Below, piece by piece: positions 61,259 through 64,000 of a stretch of 64,000 nt of DNA. Location: assembly GCA_964384335.1 (NCBI GenBank), contig CAYLKN010000004.1:1-64000 (forward strand). The letters run 5' to 3'. The position numbers and the translations under genes were made by a program. The notes under the pieces were generated by a model, which was not told the DNA's origin, did not search any database, and saw only the letters and a program-made list of their open reading frames with translations. The stretch is from JAUICS01 sp964384335 (lineage in GTDB: Bacteria; Pseudomonadota; Alphaproteobacteria; Micavibrionales; Micavibrionaceae). Numbering within the stretch: position 1 is the first letter of the stretch; every line of letters starts with the position of its first letter.

Positions 61259-61906
61259 ATGTTCAGGCATGATGAAATCTGGAACGCCATTGACGGACTG
61301 GCCAGGGCCCGGGGATATTCGACATCCGGCCTTGCCAGAAAAGCCGGGCTTGATCCCACAACGTTTAACAAAAGCAAGCGTCATGGACCGGAAGGCAAGC
61401 TGCGCTGGCCGTCCACAGAAAGCATTTCCAAAATTCTGGCCGTGACCGGAACGTCCATGGTGGAATTCCTGGAGTATATGAATGCGCGGCAGGGTGGTGT
61501 TCCTGCAAAAATTCCGGTGACCGAATTCGGGCGGGATATTTCTGCCTCTTCCCTGTTCATGAAAAACGACAGCGATGAGCACTGGTCCAGTCTGGAATTT
61601 CCGGATCTTGACAAAAATGAATTCGGGAATGTCTTTGCCTTGAAGGTCAAAGGCGATTTTATGGAACCGTTATACAGGGAGAACGATATATTAATCGTCT
61701 GGCGCACGCCCCGGTGGGCCGATCATATTCATCGCGGCGACCGTGCAGTTATTGTGACAAAAGGGGGTGCAATGATTGTCCAGGAACTGTCCAGACGGGA
61801 CGAGGACAGATATGTGTTTTATGCACTGAACCCGGAAATGGATGATTATACCCTGCGTGAGGACGAGATCGAGTGGATGGCAAAAATCATCTGGGTAAGT
61901 CAGTAG
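61259..61906 (+). CDS. HTH-S24 family regulator with degenerate protease site
   Basis: The 215-residue repressor-type protein has an N-terminal helix-turn-helix (about 9-35, 'DGLARARGYSTSGLARKAGLDPTTFNK') and a C-terminal LexA/CI-like S24 domain. The usual 'GDSMEP' reads GD-F-MEP, so the nucleophile Ser is Phe134 (codon 61658-61660). The Lys of the usual 'VKRL' is Gln175 in 'IVQEL'. Self-cleavage is therefore not expected. It may repress the divergent phage block through 61143-61166. Alternatively it is the core alphaproteobacterial regulator often found near the bc1 genes, and merely adjacent. Confidence 0.82.
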   Translation: MFRHDEIWNAIDGLARARGYSTSGLARKAGLDPTTFNKSKRHGPEGKLRWPSTESISKILAVTGTSMVEFLEYMNARQGGVPAKIPVTEFGRDISASSLFMKNDSDEHWSSLEFPDLDKNEFGNVFALKVKGDFMEPLYRENDILIVWRTPRWADHIHRGDRAVIVTKGGAMIVQELSRRDEDRYVFYALNPEMDDYTLREDEIEWMAKIIWVSQ

Positions 61907-61939
61907 CCCGTGTAAGATGTAAAAGGAAAACGGCAGGCA

Positions 61940-62470
61940 ATGATGCGCGGGTATTTCGGTATTGGGGTTGAAGGGATCAGCAAGGCGCACAACCTGGGTA
62001 ATCTTATGCGGTCCGCCCACGCATTCGGCGCGGAATTTTTCTTTACGGTGGGATCCGAGCTCAGAATGCAGGATGTTCATCAAAGCGATACGGCCCGCTC
62101 CGAAATCCATGTTCCGTTTTATCCGTATGAGACCATTGACAGGCTTGTCCTGCCGAAAGGCTGCGTCCTTGTGGGTGTTGAGTTTATCGAGGATGCTATT
62201 GAACTGCCCAGTTTCCGGCATCCGGCACAGGCAGCCTATATTTTCGGGCCGGAGATGGGCAGCCTGTCCGATGCCGCGCTGGACCGGTGCAGCCATATTC
62301 TCAAAATTCCGCTCAAATTCTGTGTCAATGTTGGCGTGGCCGGCGCGCTTGTCATGTATGACCGCATGCTGTCAATGGGCCGTTTCGCCCCGCGCCCGGT
62401 CAAGCACGGCGGGCCGGACGAACCGCTGGAAAAGGCGAAATCTCACCCGCGGCGCGTGTCAAGGCGTTAA
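61940..62470 (+). CDS. TrmH/SpoU-family RNA 2'-O-methyltransferase
   Basis: The 176-residue SPOUT methyltransferase has 'GISKAHNLGNLMRSAHAFGAEFFF' (motif 1 region), 'YIFGPEMGSLSDAALDRC' (motif 2) and 'LKFCVNVGVAGALVMYDRML' (motif 3, knotted SAM site). The target, a tRNA or rRNA ribose, cannot be fixed. It follows the S24 regulator by 33 bases on the same strand. Confidence 0.85.
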   Translation: MMRGYFGIGVEGISKAHNLGNLMRSAHAFGAEFFFTVGSELRMQDVHQSDTARSEIHVPFYPYETIDRLVLPKGCVLVGVEFIEDAIELPSFRHPAQAAYIFGPEMGSLSDAALDRCSHILKIPLKFCVNVGVAGALVMYDRMLSMGRFAPRPVKHGGPDEPLEKAKSHPRRVSRR

Positions 62471-62479
62471 GGTAAGGAA

Positions 62480-62791
62480 TTACTGCTGTTTGTTCTGATT
62501 TTCATAGGCTCTGGCGCGCTTCGCCTTTTGCCGCATGCGTTCTGCGATAATGGCGAGGATAGCGGCGGGCAGAAAGGGTACCAGGAGAATTACCGGTGTT
62601 TTGGGATTTTTCAAGGATTCGATAAGTTGTCCTTCAAAATAATTATAGTACAGAATGGTAAAAACAATGATACCTGCGGCCGCGAAGATATATGCGAAAA
62701 GCTGGTAAAAATTTGTCTGGAGCGCCAGGCGGTCCGCCTCTCCATCTTTAAATTCTTCCGTTTGTTTTGCCGGTTTTTTCTTTTTTGCCAA
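62480..62791 (-). CDS. Small two-span membrane protein of unknown function
   Basis: The 103-residue protein has a Lys-rich N-terminus, two hydrophobic segments (about 30-50 and 65-85) and a basic C-terminal tail 'RMRQKAKRARAYENQN'. I do not recognise the family. It lies downstream of petC on the same strand, 65 bases away, so it may be read through from the bc1 operon. Confidence 0.6.
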   Translation of the reverse strand: MAKKKKPAKQTEEFKDGEADRLALQTNFYQLFAYIFAAAGIIVFTILYYNYFEGQLIESLKNPKTPVILLVPFLPAAILAIIAERMRQKAKRARAYENQNKQQ

Positions 62792-62855
62792 AATAAGTCC
62801 TTGCTTGTCTTTTGTTTGACGGGAGTTCGGGATGCGTAGTCAATATGTCAGTAAG

Positions 62856-63662
62856 TCAGTAAATCTGTTTCCACATTTTCTTCTTAACAACGTACATGAG
62901 CCCGCCAAAGACGAAAAGAAATAAAATGATTTGTATGCCCGCTTTTTTTCGGTCTTCCATATACGGGGCAGAAGACCAGGCGAGGAAAGTGGTAACATCC
63001 TTTGCCATCTGTTCGGGGGTGGCTTCCGTTCCGTCCTGATATTCAACCAGACCTTCAATCAAAGGCGGGGCCATGGCAATTTTGTAGCCGGGGTAATACG
63101 GATTGTAATAAAGCCCGTCGCGCAGTTCGATATCCGAAGGCGGATCAGTGTACCCTGTCAGAAGCGCATAAATGTAATCCGCACCGCCGGGCCGGGCCTT
63201 GACAATCAGCGACTGATCGGGCGGGTAGGCTCCGTTGTTCACGGCCATGGCCTGCTGTCTGTTGGCAAACGGGGATTTGAACTGATCGGAAGGCCGGCCC
63301 GGCCGTTCGTACATTTCACCGGTTTCATCCGGGCCGTCCGTAATCAGGTACTGGCTTGCAATGGCTTTTACTTCCTCATCGCTGTACCCTATTTCGGCAA
63401 GATTGCGGTAGTGCAGATGCTCCATCGCATGGCACGAGGCGCAAACCTGTTTATATACCTGAAAACCTCTCTGAAGTGCGGCACGGTCGTAAGTCCCGAA
63501 AGGTCCTTCATATGACCAGTCCTGTTCAGGCGGGGTTTTGGCCTCGCCCGCCGCATGGGCAGCAGGAGGGTAAAAAGCCAGAATAGATATGAGGCATATA
63601 AGGCAGAGGACAGGGGACAATATACCCTCACCGGCCATGACTGAACTCCTGAATGGTTTCAT
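62856..63662 (-). CDS. petC: Cytochrome c1 of the bc1 complex
   Basis: The 268-residue protein has a signal peptide (about 1-37). The haem site is CASCH (C74, C77, H78, in 'QVCASCHAMEHLHYRNL'), the distal Met region is 'YKIAMAPPLIEGL', and a single C-terminal span anchors it (about 245-263). It passes electrons from the Rieske protein to soluble or membrane cytochrome c. It overlaps the petB stop by four bases. Confidence 0.93.
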   Translation of the reverse strand: MKPFRSSVMAGEGILSPVLCLICLISILAFYPPAAHAAGEAKTPPEQDWSYEGPFGTYDRAALQRGFQVYKQVCASCHAMEHLHYRNLAEIGYSDEEVKAIASQYLITDGPDETGEMYERPGRPSDQFKSPFANRQQAMAVNNGAYPPDQSLIVKARPGGADYIYALLTGYTDPPSDIELRDGLYYNPYYPGYKIAMAPPLIEGLVEYQDGTEATPEQMAKDVTTFLAWSSAPYMEDRKKAGIQIILFLFVFGGLMYVVKKKMWKQIY

Positions 63663-64000
63663 TCCGCAGCCTCCGGTGCAGGATTTCCGGCTATCTTTTC
63701 TGCCTTTCCGCCCTGTTTCTTTTTCTTTTCTTCAAGTACGGCGTCATGAATGCTGGCAGGCATGGGTAGTGCTTTTTCATAACGGCTGAGCAACGGCACG
63801 ATAATCAGGAAAAAAGCAAAATAATAGAATGTGGCGATCTGTCCGATTAACACCCATGGCTGTTCAACCGGTTTGGCGCCAACGTAACCAAGTGCGAGGA
63901 TCGAGGCAAGCAAGGCAAAGATTGCCATTCTGTAATACGGGCGGTAGCGGGCACTGCGTACCGGATGCGTATCAAGCCATGGCATAAAGGCCAGAATCGC
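63659..64000 (-). CDS. petB: Cytochrome b of the bc1 complex (C-terminal part only)
   Basis: The gene continues past the right edge. The visible C-terminus reads '...AILAFMPWLDTHPVRSARYRPYYRMAIFALLASILALGYVGAKPVEQPWVLIGQ', the last three spans of cytochrome b, then a charged tail with 'EEKKKKQGGK'. The ATG near 63985 is internal. petA should lie further right. The product binds two b haems and oxidises ubiquinol. Confidence 0.92.
   Translation of the reverse strand, partial: AILAFMPWLDTHPVRSARYRPYYRMAIFALLASILALGYVGAKPVEQPWVLIGQIATFYYFAFFLIIVPLLSRYEKALPMPASIHDAVLEEKKKKQGGKAEKIAGNPAPEAAE

Noticed and set aside
1..64000. CRISPR array
   Set aside because: No series of evenly spaced direct repeats was seen; the dispersed palindromes are single copies.

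Overview
The window looks like draft or metagenome-derived sequence from a flagellated, Gram-negative alphaproteobacterium of moderate G+C. Pointers are a MucR-type regulator, a GlnK-AmtB pair, the cell-envelope run rfaD-lgt-MidA-like methyltransferase-pgeF, the proC-ybjN-ubiK run, flgF-flgG-flgA-flgH, a CnoX-type thioredoxin and petB-petC of the cytochrome bc1 complex. A Micavibrio- or Rhodospirillales-like lineage is my guess. Two 100-N blocks show that scaffolds were joined.

Layout. 1-6913 (+) is a block of podovirus-type late genes: the end of a possible tail gene, an AT-rich membrane-protein gene, an internal virion protein, a pectate-lyase-fold tailspike, small and large terminase, a coiled-coil membrane protein, a SleB-type endolysin and a 3-TM holin. 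6989-56882 is mostly housekeeping DNA: ubiquinone hydroxylase, nitrogen sensing and ammonium uptake, Fe-S scaffold, tRNA modification, proline, envelope and LPS genes, PRPP, glucosamine metabolism (glmS, glmU), cysteine synthesis, a Phd/VapC toxin-antitoxin pair, tRNA-Leu and tRNA-Gly, PLP enzymes, an AmgK-like kinase, cnoX, a sulfotransferase, xthA, ybaB-dnaX, two tandem DotA/TraY-like membrane proteins (both interrupted by N runs), accBC, aroQ, a copper chaperone, pnp, gpmA and four flagellar genes. 57147-61097 (-) is a second phage block with three small genes, the portal, a Bbp19-like protein and the scaffold. It is followed by a divergently transcribed S24-type regulator, an RNA methyltransferase and the bc1 genes running off the right edge.

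The main observation is that the two phage blocks are complementary and do not overlap in content. Read in the order portal, Bbp19-like, scaffold | (capsid and tail tube, not seen) | core protein, tailspike, TerS, TerL, lysis, they make one T7/BPP-1-like late operon split by about 50 kb of host genes with the halves facing each other. One large inversion with an endpoint at about 56.9-57.1 kb would explain this. No integrase, replication gene or major capsid gene is visible. The promoter region of the right block holds a GTTC-N7-GTTC match to the alphaproteobacterial LexA box, overlapping an inverted repeat. The adjacent S24 regulator has lost both residues needed for self-cleavage. This would fit an SOS-controlled, partly domesticated phage or particle-producing element, but that is inference.

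Other points of interest are a composite palindromic repeat family whose terminal TAG forms the stop codon of two host genes, an N gap that is an unmerged 55-bp contig overlap, and a DotA/TraY pair with no other type IV secretion genes nearby.
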